From NCBI RefSeq assembly GCF_900111155.1, contig NZ_FOGG01000011.1:128086-171066 (forward strand): a stretch of 42,981 nt of DNA. The letters run 5' to 3'. The stretch is from Pedobacter rhizosphaerae (lineage in GTDB: Bacteria > Bacteroidota > Bacteroidia > Sphingobacteriales > Sphingobacteriaceae). Positions within the stretch are counted from its first letter, which is position 1, and the number at the start of each line of letters is the position of its first letter. The position numbers and the translations under genes are program-made. The notes under the pieces are model-generated. The model was not told where the DNA came from. It saw only the letters and a list, made by a program, of their open reading frames with translations, and searched no databases. This document shows positions 27,841-36,174 of this stretch, one piece after another.

Positions 27841-29163
27841 ATGATGAAAATAACTTATCTACCAGTGATCTTTGGATTTTCGGTGTCATTATTGGCTTGC
27901 AACAGCAACTCCAGTAGCCAGCAAACTGAACAAACCGATACAGTGCAAACCGCTAATCAAGAGGTAAAATTACCAGCTCCAGATGAAAAAGCGTCTAAAA
28001 ATAAATTTAGCAAAGTAATTGGTTGGCCCGCTGACTTGAGTCCTAAAGCTCCTGAAGGATTTACCGTAACCCGTTTTGCCTCAGGAATTAAAAGTCCAAG
28101 AAATATGTTCATTACCCCCAACGGCGATGTATTGGTTGTGCTCACCAATTCGGAAAGAACTGCTGTAGAAAAAGTAGCGAATGCCGTAACGGGGAAGGCT
28201 AAATCAGAAGTTCCAGGCAAAAGTGCCAATACTATTCTTTTATATCGCGACATCAATAAGGATGGTAAACCAGATCAAACCTATACTTTTTTAACAGGTT
28301 TAAATCAACCTTACGGAATGACAATCATTGGAAATAGTTTCTATGTGGCCAATACCGATGGTTTATGGCAGTATCCTTATAAAAATGGTGATACCAAAAT
28401 AACCGGGGCAGGTAAAAAAATACTGAGGCTACCGGCTGGAGGATACAATAACCATTGGACCCGAAATTTGATTACCAATGCAGATAAGAGCAAAATTTAC
28501 ATTACCGTAGGTTCTGGAAGCAATGTTGGCGAAAATGGGATGGAACATGAAGTAAGAAGAGCAAACATTTTAGAGATCAACCCTGATGGCACAGGAGAAA
28601 AAATATACGCCAGTGGCTTAAGAAACCCAGTTGGAGTAGATTGGGCACCGGTAACAAACATGCTTTGGACTGCTGTAAATGAAAGAGACGGGTTAGGCGA
28701 TAACCTGGTGCCAGACTACATTACCAGCGTTAAAGAGGGCGCTTTTTATGGCTGGCCATACTCTTATTTTGGGCAGAATGAAGATCCGAGGTTAAAAGGC
28801 CAAAATCCAGAGCTGGTAAAAAAAGCAATAGTTCCCGATGTTCCAGTAGGCTCACACACAGCATCGCTAGGCCTTGCTTTTTATAAAGCAACAAAATTTC
28901 CGCAAAAGTACCAGGGTGGGGCATTTATTGGCCAACATGGATCATGGAACCGTTCCGAACTTTCTGGCTACAAAGTAGCTTTTGTTCCGTTTAAAGATGG
29001 CAAACCTACCGGAAAACCAGAGGATTTCCTTACCGGTTTTATTGCCAATGCAGATAAGGCCGAAGTTTATGGCCGGCCTGTTGGGGTAACGCTTACTCCT
29101 GACGGGGCCTTACTCGTGGCCGATGATGTAAGTGGTATAATTTGGAGAGTCGCGGCAAAATAG
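27841..29163 (+). CDS. PQQ-dependent sugar dehydrogenase-like (sorbosone dehydrogenase) lipoprotein
   Basis: A 440-residue lipoprotein with lipobox SLLAC. ATG 27841 (MMKITYLPVIFG) starts the signal; a longer frame begins 45 bp upstream. The mature part is a six-bladed beta-propeller of the glucose/sorbosone dehydrogenase family, shown by FTVTRFASGIKSPRNMFITPNGDVLV, NQPYGMTIIGNSFYVANTDGL, NHWTRNLITNADKSKIYITVGSGSN, RNPVGVDWAP and GAFIGQHGSWNRS near the C-terminus. The expected reaction is PQQ-linked oxidation of a sugar aldehyde in the periplasm. A hairpin without a T tract follows the stop codon. Confidence 0.87.
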   Translation: MMKITYLPVIFGFSVSLLACNSNSSSQQTEQTDTVQTANQEVKLPAPDEKASKNKFSKVIGWPADLSPKAPEGFTVTRFASGIKSPRNMFITPNGDVLVVLTNSERTAVEKVANAVTGKAKSEVPGKSANTILLYRDINKDGKPDQTYTFLTGLNQPYGMTIIGNSFYVANTDGLWQYPYKNGDTKITGAGKKILRLPAGGYNNHWTRNLITNADKSKIYITVGSGSNVGENGMEHEVRRANILEINPDGTGEKIYASGLRNPVGVDWAPVTNMLWTAVNERDGLGDNLVPDYITSVKEGAFYGWPYSYFGQNEDPRLKGQNPELVKKAIVPDVPVGSHTASLGLAFYKATKFPQKYQGGAFIGQHGSWNRSELSGYKVAFVPFKDGKPTGKPEDFLTGFIANADKAEVYGRPVGVTLTPDGALLVADDVSGIIWRVAAK

Positions 29164-29176
29164 GTACTAAATATAT

Positions 29177-29210
29177 TACTAGGCCAATTAACCATTTGAT
29201 TGGCCTAGTA
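29177..29210. other. Strong intergenic inverted repeat
   Basis: TACTAGGCCAAT (29177-29188) and ATTGGCCTAGTA (29199-29210) form a perfect 12-bp stem with a 10-nt loop, 14 bp after the dehydrogenase stop codon. No T tract follows on either strand, so it is a possible terminator or processing site rather than a clear one. Confidence 0.65.
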
Positions 29211-29228
29211 TGATTGAATAAAGCATAG

Positions 29229-29249
29229 TTTGAGTAAATTACGCTCAAA
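29229..29249. promoter_or_regulatory. Inverted repeat upstream of the TonB receptor
   Basis: TTTGAG (29229-29234) and CTCAAA (29244-29249) flank a 9-nt spacer, 17 bp before the receptor start codon. It could be an operator. Confidence 0.4.
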
Positions 29250-29266
29250 TTAATCAACACATCATA

Positions 29267-31321
29267 TTGAAACGCATATTATTTTGCCTTCCCCTCATAT
29301 TAATTATAGCTGTTGCAAAAAGCCAGGATATCAAAAAAGATTCTACGCTGAAATTAAAGGAGATTGTAATCAAAGGATATTACAGTCCGCAGCCACTTTT
29401 AAGATCAGTATCAGCGGTAAATCTAATTGATACTAATCTAATACAAAATCAGCAAAATAGTTCATTGGTGAATACGCTAAACACCATACCTGGAGTTAGA
29501 ATGGAAGAGCGTTCTCCGGGAAGTTATCGTTTATCACTTCGGGGAAGTTTATTGCGTTCACCTTTTGGCATCAGAAATATTAAAATCTACATCGATGATT
29601 TTCCACTTACAGACGCAGGGGGTAACACTTACCTTAATGCCATGGATATTTCAGCCATAGGATCTATGGAGGTATATAAAGGGCCAGAGGCTAGTATTTT
29701 TGGAGCAAGTACTGGCGGAGCCTTACTCATTAACCGGCCCAATTTGGATCAAAACTCCATTAGTGCCGCTGTCACTGCCGGATCATATGGCCTATTTCAT
29801 CAATCTGCAGAAATTAGACATCGTTTCAAAAATTATAGTTTTAGTTTTAATGAGGGAACCATCACAAGCGATGGGTACAGGCAGAACAGTGCTTTAAAAA
29901 GGAATTATTTTCAAACCTTTCATAAATTGGATTATAGCGCGAAAGGAAAATTGAAAGCATTTATTTTTTATAGTGATCTCAACTATCAAACACCCGGAGG
30001 ATTAACCGCAAGTCAATTGGAACAAGATCCCAAACTAGCCAGACCACAAACGGCAACTTTACCGGGGGCTATTACCCAAAAGGCAGCTATATACAATAAA
30101 ACTATTTTTGCAGGATTATCTAACACCTATCAACTCAATTCTCATTTTAAACACGTTATCTCTCTTTTCTCTACTTATACTGATTTTAAAAATCCATTTA
30201 TAACCAATTACGAAAAGCGGTATGAAACGACTTTCGGATTGAGAACATTTTTAGCTTACACACAGCCCATAAATAATAGTAAACTTGATGTTCAATTGGG
30301 TTTAGAAAGCGCATCTACCAATAGTGAGATCAGAAATTTCGATAACAATGCCGGAGAAGCTGGGGCCATGCAAGCCTCAGATGAGCTAAAAGCAAATCAA
30401 AATTTTGCCTTTCTAAAATTGAACTTAGATCTTAATCAAAAGCTCCTTATAGAATTGTCTTCGAGTGTAAATTTTTTCAATTATCAATATGAAAGCTTCT
30501 TTCCGATTAGCATTGCTGCTCAGAAAAGAAACTTCAAGGCCCAATTTATGCCTAAACTGGCCGCCTCCTACCTGTTGAGCTCTGAATTATCCCTTAGAGC
30601 ATCGGTAGGGAAAGGATATTCTGCACCAACCATTGCAGAAGTCCGATCTTCCGATAATAATATCAATAATAACCTACAGGCAGAATATGGCTGGAATTAT
30701 GAGTTGGGACTTCGTTATCATTCAACGAATAACAGGCTTTACCTAAACGGTAATCTATTTAGCTATAACCTTGAAGATGCAATCGTTAGACGCTTAAATC
30801 AAAATGATACCGAATATTTCATCAATGCCGGAGGCACTAAACAAACTGGTATAGAATTAGAAGCTGCAATATGGATACTACAAAATAACACCTCATGGCT
30901 TAAAGGTTTACAATGGAGGAGTAATTTTACATATAGTCATTTTAGATTTAACGACTTCATTAATGGGAATAGCAATTATTCGGGAAATAAATTAACAGGA
31001 GTTCCTGAAAAGGTTTGGCTAAACAGTTTGGAGTTCCAATTTTCTCATGAACTTTTCCTTTTTGCTCAACATAACTACACTTCTACCATCCCTTTAAACG
31101 ATGCAAACACTGTTTTCGCAAACCAATATCATTTAGTTGAACTCAAAGCAGGAACAAGAAAGATAAGGGTTAAAACAGCTAAACTTGGTGTATTTATTGG
31201 GGTGAATAACCTATTCGATCAAAAATATAGTTTGGGTAACGACTTAAATGCTGCGAATGGGCGTTACTTTAACCCCGCTGCCGGAAGAAATTTTTATGCT
31301 GGAATTACGGCCAAATTATAA
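29267..31321 (+). CDS. TonB-dependent outer-membrane receptor
   Basis: A 684-residue receptor. A TTG start is used: MKRILFCLPLILIIAVAKSQ is a complete Sec signal, and no in-frame ATG nearby gives one. A short TonB-box-like region (LKLKEIVIKGYY) leads into the plug domain (residues about 45-165), with LNTIPGVRMEERSPGSYRLSLRGS and GIRNIKIYIDDFPLTDAGG, followed by a 22-strand-type barrel that ends in the aromatic/Leu pattern FYAGITAKL. It lacks the N-terminal carboxypeptidase-like domain of SusC, and no SusD partner is near, so it resembles siderophore or metal-type receptors. The ligand is unknown. Confidence 0.92.
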   Translation: MKRILFCLPLILIIAVAKSQDIKKDSTLKLKEIVIKGYYSPQPLLRSVSAVNLIDTNLIQNQQNSSLVNTLNTIPGVRMEERSPGSYRLSLRGSLLRSPFGIRNIKIYIDDFPLTDAGGNTYLNAMDISAIGSMEVYKGPEASIFGASTGGALLINRPNLDQNSISAAVTAGSYGLFHQSAEIRHRFKNYSFSFNEGTITSDGYRQNSALKRNYFQTFHKLDYSAKGKLKAFIFYSDLNYQTPGGLTASQLEQDPKLARPQTATLPGAITQKAAIYNKTIFAGLSNTYQLNSHFKHVISLFSTYTDFKNPFITNYEKRYETTFGLRTFLAYTQPINNSKLDVQLGLESASTNSEIRNFDNNAGEAGAMQASDELKANQNFAFLKLNLDLNQKLLIELSSSVNFFNYQYESFFPISIAAQKRNFKAQFMPKLAASYLLSSELSLRASVGKGYSAPTIAEVRSSDNNINNNLQAEYGWNYELGLRYHSTNNRLYLNGNLFSYNLEDAIVRRLNQNDTEYFINAGGTKQTGIELEAAIWILQNNTSWLKGLQWRSNFTYSHFRFNDFINGNSNYSGNKLTGVPEKVWLNSLEFQFSHELFLFAQHNYTSTIPLNDANTVFANQYHLVELKAGTRKIRVKTAKLGVFIGVNNLFDQKYSLGNDLNAANGRYFNPAAGRNFYAGITAKL

Positions 31322-31336
31322 AGGGAACAATGTAAA

Positions 31337-31385
31337 AAGCCATCCTAAGTGGAATAAGAAAATCTTATTTCCTTTAGGATGGCTT
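31337..31385. terminator. Long bidirectional terminator hairpin
   Basis: AAGCCATCCTAA pairs with TTTAGGATGGCTT, and the interior GGAATAAGA / TCTTATTTCC also pairs, giving a nearly continuous 20-bp stem. It lies between the convergent TonB receptor and ssb genes. Confidence 0.8.
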
Positions 31386-31397
31386 AATTTGAAGTGA

Positions 31398-31742
31398 TTA
31401 ATTTTTCACTTCGGTTTCCAGAAGTACAATTTCTCTTACAACAATATCTGTTGTATAGCGTTTGGTACCGTCTTTAGCTTCATAGCTCCCAGTTAATAAT
31501 TTCCCCTCGATGCTGAATTTAGTACCCTTTTTGATCTGCTCTGCTGCCAATTCGGCCTTTGCATTCCAAAAAACAAGGTTAAACCACTGGGTTTTGTTTG
31601 CTTCTTCACCCGCCGCCGTTTTGTAATACTCATGTACTGCTAAACTTACTTTAGCTAGTTTTTGATTCCCTGATAAGTTTTTCAATTCTACATCTGCTCC
31701 TGCAAATCCGCTTAATACTACTTTGTTAATTGCACTTTCCAT
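31398..31742 (-). CDS. ssb: Single-stranded DNA-binding protein
   Basis: A 114-residue OB-fold protein of the SSB family: INKVVLSGFAGADVELKNL, then KLAKVSLAVHEYYKTAAGEEANKTQWFNLVFWNAKAELAAEQIKKGTKFSIEGKLLTGSYE. The N-terminal OB domain is complete but the C-terminal tail lacks the acidic DDDIPF-type tip used by housekeeping SSB to recruit partners, ending LLETEVKN. It is therefore more likely a secondary SSB. Upstream (31829-31862) is one of two near-identical direct repeats that bracket the sulfatase genes. Confidence 0.92.
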   Translation of the reverse strand: MESAINKVVLSGFAGADVELKNLSGNQKLAKVSLAVHEYYKTAAGEEANKTQWFNLVFWNAKAELAAEQIKKGTKFSIEGKLLTGSYEAKDGTKRYTTDIVVREIVLLETEVKN

Positions 31743-31828
31743 AATCTTAAAATTTAATGTTTCTGATGGTTAACGAACAGTAGCACCACACTACCGACGA
31801 AAATGAAATTGCAAATTATCGAATCTAC

Positions 31829-31862
31829 TAGTCGGTTTTTAAACGTTTATACACGGATAAAT
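31829..31862. repeat. Direct repeat bracketing the sulfatase pair, left copy
   Basis: TAGTCGGT at 31829-31836 and a 22-bp block at 31841-31862 are identical to 34936-34943 and 34947-34968, apart from one extra base in the spacer here. Inside is the palindrome TAAACGTTTA, the core seen in LacI-type operators. It lies 87 bp upstream of ssb and 54 bp after the stop of the downstream sulfatase. Confidence 0.85.
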
Positions 31863-31915
31863 CTATATTATTTTTAGAACCGTTGGGTTTAATGTATTAA
31901 AATTATTTACTTAAA

Positions 31916-33286
31916 TTATTTATTCGTTGGATGCCAATCTTTATTGACGGTTAGCGGAGTATCGTCTGCATAGGTTTTCATTTCTTTCGACAATCTTTTC
32001 ATCATCCCTTTTATTATTCCCTTTTCACTTAACTGGCCAGATAAATCATTAAGCTCATTTGGATCATTTGCAAGATCAAACAGCTGGGTATAATTAATTA
32101 AAGGATATCTGATCAATTTCCAGTTTCCCATTCGGATTGAACGCATACAATTTTTATACCCGGTATATAAAACCTCTCTAAGCTTTTCAGACTTTCCGGT
32201 TATAACTGACATAAGCGGCTTACCTTCGATATTTTCTGGCAATTTAGCTCCTCCAATACCTGCAATAGTGGGAAATACATCCATTAAATAGACAAATGAT
32301 TCGGAGCTACCTTTCGGAATTCCAGGTCCAAAAAAGACTAATGGCACATGCATCCCACCAAATTCGTATAAATTTTGTTTACCAAAAAGACCATGATCTC
32401 CCATCGATAAGCCATTATCTCCACTAAAAATTATAATGGTATTCTCCCATTCTCCCGATTCCTTTAGCGCATCAAAAATACGCCCCACCTGGTTATCCAG
32501 ATTGGTAATGCAAGCGTAATATGCTGCGAGTTGGTTTTTAGTATCACTTTCGGTTCTCGGCCAGGGTGCTGTGGTTTCATCTCTAACCGTCATATCGCCA
32601 TTATCAAAAGGATGTAATGGCATAAAGGATGGGGGGAGTTTAATTTCCTCGGCCTTATATTGCTTATGGAATTGCGCTTCAGCTATCCTTGGATCATGAG
32701 GTACTGGCGGAGCAAGGTAAATATAAAATGGTTTAGCCGCTTTTGATGTATTTCGGCTTTTAATAAAACTAATGGTTTGATCTGCCATACGGCGGCTACT
32801 CCCAGGCCTTTGGTCACCTCTCCCCTCGTCTACTGTCGACGTTTGAAAGGCTTCAATTCCAGCTGTAAATTCATTGCCACCCTTACCAAAATGCCAGGTT
32901 TGATACCCGGCATGCTCCATAACCTTTGGAAGGCATTGATCGGCATTTGCAGTTTTATTCACTGCAGCCTTAGCGCCAGGAATTCTCTGCCAGGATTGCC
33001 CGGTTAACATCATGGTTCTGCTAGGAAGACAAACTGCTCCAATCATAGATCCCATTGTGTAAGCATTAGAAAAATGAAATCCATTTGTGATCAGCTTATC
33101 CAGATTAGGGGAGATTACATCCTTATTTCCCAATGCATGTATTGCGTTGCTCTTAAAATCATCTGCATGAATATGCAGGATATTATATTTCCCCTTGGAC
33201 AATGCAATACTTGTGGGTTGTTGAGCTAGGGCCACGGAACAGAAAATCCCTAATAGTGGTATCAACATGGTTAATTTGATTTTCAT
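31916..33286 (-). CDS. Secreted sulfatase (S1 family)
   Basis: A 456-residue exported enzyme with signal peptide MKIKLTMLIPLLGIFCSVALAQ. The sulfatase signature is C86-L-P-S-R90 in AVCLPSRTMMLTG; this Cys is normally converted to formylglycine. Metal-binding ADDF is near residue 41 and IIIFSGDNGLSMGDHGLFGKQNLYE provides the Asp-Asn metal ligands. It should hydrolyse sulfate esters from a carbohydrate or choline-type substrate in the periplasm. Its maturase (anSME) is not in the window. It lies 90 bp downstream of the second sulfatase on the same strand. Confidence 0.93.
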   Translation of the reverse strand: MKIKLTMLIPLLGIFCSVALAQQPTSIALSKGKYNILHIHADDFKSNAIHALGNKDVISPNLDKLITNGFHFSNAYTMGSMIGAVCLPSRTMMLTGQSWQRIPGAKAAVNKTANADQCLPKVMEHAGYQTWHFGKGGNEFTAGIEAFQTSTVDEGRGDQRPGSSRRMADQTISFIKSRNTSKAAKPFYIYLAPPVPHDPRIAEAQFHKQYKAEEIKLPPSFMPLHPFDNGDMTVRDETTAPWPRTESDTKNQLAAYYACITNLDNQVGRIFDALKESGEWENTIIIFSGDNGLSMGDHGLFGKQNLYEFGGMHVPLVFFGPGIPKGSSESFVYLMDVFPTIAGIGGAKLPENIEGKPLMSVITGKSEKLREVLYTGYKNCMRSIRMGNWKLIRYPLINYTQLFDLANDPNELNDLSGQLSEKGIIKGMMKRLSKEMKTYADDTPLTVNKDWHPTNK

Positions 33287-33376
33287 TGAAATTTGATTTT
33301 GAAGTTTGGAGTGATATAAGCTGATTGTTTTATTACTTTAATGGTCTATATGATCCTTTTCAAAACACGTTCATCG

Positions 33377-34828
33377 TTAATCGAGTACCATTTTGGTACC
33401 GATAGCCTGTTCATTTTCCAGATGTAGTACTGATTTCTCCCACCATTGATCATAAGCCCTGGCCATTTTAGCCACTATTTTGGAGTTGCTTTTTGCAATA
33501 TCATGTTCCTGCGCCAAATCCTTGCTGACATCAAATAATGCCCAATTCGCTCCGGGAGTAATGAATCCATGAAAAGCAGCATTCTTGCTGTATATATCTT
33601 TATTGGTACGCATCATTTTCCTGGCCCGGGCACAGGCATCCCCGCAAGTTGGTTCAGCACAAGGTTGGCTGTGAACTAATGTATAGTTACCCCAACTTAC
33701 AGAACAAAGTGCGTATTTATGTCGCAACGCTGTACCATTTGGCCATCGTCCAACATGACTAAAAATCATTCTATCCCGCATTTTTTTTTTACGCCCTTCC
33801 AGCAGCGGTAAGAGATTAACACCTTCCAACTGAGCAGTAAGGCTATCTGGCAATTGAGTTCCTGAAATTGCCGCAATCGTAGGAAAGAAATCAATATGTG
33901 CCGTTAGTGCATCTATTGTTCCTGATTTAAATTTGCCAGGAAAACTCCAAAAAGAAAAAGCCCGGTTGCCTCCAAGCCATGGTGTTAATTTCGTTCCTCT
34001 CATCCCTGCATTATGGGCATCAATTCCAACTGTTCCTCCATTATCATTCATGATAACAACCAATGTATTGCGATCAAGACCAGAGGATTTTAGTTTAGCC
34101 ATCAGCCTCCCTACGTTATCATCTATATTGCTAATCATTCCATAAAATGCATTTCCATTATATCTCTTGAGGTACTCTGGCGGGCATTGGCAAGGCTCAT
34201 GAGCCGAAAAGGTAGGAATGTAGCAAAAAAAAGGGCGGTCCTTATTGGTATCTATGAATTTCATAGCTTCATCAAAGAGAATATCTTCCCGAAATCCTTT
34301 GCATAACTTTTCCTTTCCATTGAATTCCAGGATCGGGTCGAAATGCTCATCCTGACTGTGACCCCGAGAAGTAACTGAAACATCGAAACCTCTATACTCC
34401 GGCCGGTATTTACCCCGTTCTCCCAAATGCCACTTCCCGAATAAACCTGTAGTGTAATGTTGCGATTTCAGAAACTGAGCAATCGTAGTCGTTTTTAAAC
34501 TCATCAGTCTGCGCGGGGCAAGCGTATGCGTTACGCCACTCATAAACTCATGCTTTCCAGACATTAATGCTGCCCTGGTTGGTGAACAAGAGGGGCTAAC
34601 CCGAAAGTTGCTAAATTGCACTCCATTTTTAGCGAATTGATCTATATTGGGTGTCTTCAACTCTGGATGTCCATTTATAGCACAATCGCCATAACCTACA
34701 TCATCTAATAAAATGAATATTATATTGGGGTTTTTAGTTGATAATGATTGATCCGGCTTACAGTAAGCTCCTACGAAAATAGAAGGAATGTAAAACAAAA
34801 AAGCTGAAAACAAATTGATAAGCCTCAT
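33377..34828 (-). CDS. Secreted arylsulfatase-like enzyme (S1 family)
   Basis: A 483-residue sulfatase with a hydrophobic signal (MRLINLFSAFLFYIPSIFVG). Canonical motifs are NIIFILLDDVGYGD (Asp42-Asp43, metal), C81-S-P-T-R85 in SCSPTRAALMSG, GKWHLG, and LVVIMNDNGGTVG. It is nearer the arylsulfatase A/B pattern than the other sulfatase. A run of ten A (T on the plus strand, 33781-33790) codes RKKKM near residue 347; a slip there would truncate it. It is first of the pair and probably co-transcribed with the sulfatase at 31916. Confidence 0.94.
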   Translation of the reverse strand: MRLINLFSAFLFYIPSIFVGAYCKPDQSLSTKNPNIIFILLDDVGYGDCAINGHPELKTPNIDQFAKNGVQFSNFRVSPSCSPTRAALMSGKHEFMSGVTHTLAPRRLMSLKTTTIAQFLKSQHYTTGLFGKWHLGERGKYRPEYRGFDVSVTSRGHSQDEHFDPILEFNGKEKLCKGFREDILFDEAMKFIDTNKDRPFFCYIPTFSAHEPCQCPPEYLKRYNGNAFYGMISNIDDNVGRLMAKLKSSGLDRNTLVVIMNDNGGTVGIDAHNAGMRGTKLTPWLGGNRAFSFWSFPGKFKSGTIDALTAHIDFFPTIAAISGTQLPDSLTAQLEGVNLLPLLEGRKKKMRDRMIFSHVGRWPNGTALRHKYALCSVSWGNYTLVHSQPCAEPTCGDACARARKMMRTNKDIYSKNAAFHGFITPGANWALFDVSKDLAQEHDIAKSNSKIVAKMARAYDQWWEKSVLHLENEQAIGTKMVLD

Positions 34829-34935
34829 AATAGTATATCCTGGTTACATTCTATATTGAATCAATTTTTCGAACTGATAATCACAGACTTAAAAATCGTA
34901 TTCTTTGAATCAAAGCTAATCAACCACATTATTAA

Positions 34936-34968
34936 TAGTCGGTAATAAACGTTTATACACGGATAAAT
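34936..34968. repeat. Direct repeat bracketing the sulfatase pair, right copy
   Basis: Same orientation and nearly identical to 31829-31862; it carries the perfect 12-bp palindrome ATAAACGTTTAT. It sits 108 bp upstream of the first sulfatase start (34828), where an operator or activator site could act. Confidence 0.85.
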
Positions 34969-35070
34969 TCTCCAAAATGAAAAAGGAAGGATTAAATTAT
35001 AGGAATCGATAATTTATTTACTATTTTTAGGCACATCATCCCATAATGAAGTATCAACAAAATATTAATT

Positions 35071-35436
35071 ATGGAACGTATATGTTTAGATTGCGGTCAC
35101 CTTGTAAAGGGTAGATCGGATAAGAAATTTTGCAATGACGCGTGTCGAAATAACCACAACAATAAAGTAAAGAGTGACGATAACGCTGTACTGAAAAAGA
35201 TCAACACCATCCTTAAAAAAAACCGCTCTATTTTAGCGCATTTCAATCCAGTGGGGAAGGTAAAAATCAGTAGAAAAAAGCTAGCCGCAGCAGGGTTTAA
35301 TTTCGATTATCATACTTATACTTTTAGTAGCCAAAATGGTAGTGCCTATACATTTTGTTATGAATATGGTTATTTAATATTAACCAGCGAAGAGTTTCTA
35401 TTGGTTAAGCGAGAAGAAGACATGTGGTTATCTTAA
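35071..35436 (+). CDS. Small zinc-ribbon protein
   Basis: A 121-residue soluble protein. Its N-terminus has a four-Cys zinc-ribbon pattern, ICLDCGHLVKGRSDKKFCNDACRNNHNN (CxxC-x13-CxxxC), a motif common in small Bacteroidota proteins. A helical middle (AVLKKINTILKKNRSIL) and a beta-rich C-terminus (YHTYTFSSQNGSAYTFCYEYGYLIL) follow. It may bind nucleic acid or protein but no function is established. The next gene begins 64 bp downstream, after a 9-bp inverted repeat. Confidence 0.8.
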   Translation: MERICLDCGHLVKGRSDKKFCNDACRNNHNNKVKSDDNAVLKKINTILKKNRSILAHFNPVGKVKISRKKLAAAGFNFDYHTYTFSSQNGSAYTFCYEYGYLILTSEEFLLVKREEDMWLS

Positions 35437-35466
35437 AAAGAGTTTTCATGCTTTGATAACACTAAA

Positions 35467-35496
35467 AACGTTAATTTTATCATTTTAATTAACGTT
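35467..35496. promoter_or_regulatory. Inverted repeat directly upstream of the gene at 35500
   Basis: AACGTTAAT (35467-35475) and ATTAACGTT (35488-35496) form a perfect 9-bp inverted repeat with a 12-nt spacer, ending 3 bp before the ATG. In RNA it would hide the start; in DNA it could be an operator. Confidence 0.6.
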
Positions 35497-35499
35497 CAA

Positions 35500-36159
35500 A
35501 TGTATATTAATCAACTAAGGGTTACTGGAGGAGCCAGAATAGGTTTTGCACGGGCTTCCTGGCCCTTTGCCATACTCAAAGTTAGTCAGAACCGATTAGA
35601 AATCAATGCCTTTATTATAGGAAACCTGGTCTTTTCTCCTGCAGACATTATTTCTATAGAGATTAACAATTCAATGGCCTTGATTGGAAATGCAATAAAA
35701 ATCAACCATCGGGTTCAGGATTATAATGCACAGGTTATTTTTTTAACTTTTGAAAATCCATCAACCCTCATTTCACAGATTAAAGCGACTGGTTTTTTAG
35801 ATCCGGCTAATCAATCTTTAGATAAGAGCACTGAAGTTTCGGCCAGGCAACAATCTGGAGGCTTTCCAATCAAAATACCTGTAGTTATTGGAATTGTTGT
35901 TTTATGGAACTTACTTTTCCTATCCGATTTGGTATGGAATCAGAAGAGCAACTCCCCTCATACATTTGGCTTTGGTGTATTTATGGCTATGGCTTTAGTA
36001 TGCTTCACCAGTATTCTAACCTTATTTTCAAAGAGATTTGCCAGGCTCATTCTAAAGGACCACCGATCAGTAAAAGATATTGACAGATTTTTATACCTGA
36101 TTATTTTCATTACAGGGATTATTTGTATCTTTTCTATTCTCCTAAAAACTTTTAATTAA
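35500..36159 (+). CDS. Membrane protein of unknown function
   Basis: A 219-residue protein with a soluble N-terminal part (residues about 1-120) of PH-like beta character (RASWPFAILKVSQNRLEINAFIIGNLVFSPADIISIEI) and three membrane segments in the C-terminal part (IPVVIGIVVLWNLLFLS, FGVFMAMALVCFTSILTLF, FLYLIIFITGIICIFSILL). The CPBP protease gene follows after 15 bp, so the two are probably co-transcribed. An inverted repeat abuts the start codon. Confidence 0.75.
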   Translation: MYINQLRVTGGARIGFARASWPFAILKVSQNRLEINAFIIGNLVFSPADIISIEINNSMALIGNAIKINHRVQDYNAQVIFLTFENPSTLISQIKATGFLDPANQSLDKSTEVSARQQSGGFPIKIPVVIGIVVLWNLLFLSDLVWNQKSNSPHTFGFGVFMAMALVCFTSILTLFSKRFARLILKDHRSVKDIDRFLYLIIFITGIICIFSILLKTFN

Positions 36160-36174
36160 GGGCTTTCTACTTCA

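Noticed and set aside
29267..31321. SusC-type polysaccharide utilisation receptor
   Set aside because: The N-terminal carboxypeptidase-like extension of SusC is missing and no SusD gene follows, so the receptor is better seen as a simple TonB-dependent receptor.
31916..34828. Complete polysaccharide utilisation locus around the sulfatases
   Set aside because: No glycoside hydrolase, SusC/D pair, hybrid sensor or maturase is present; only the two sulfatases stand.
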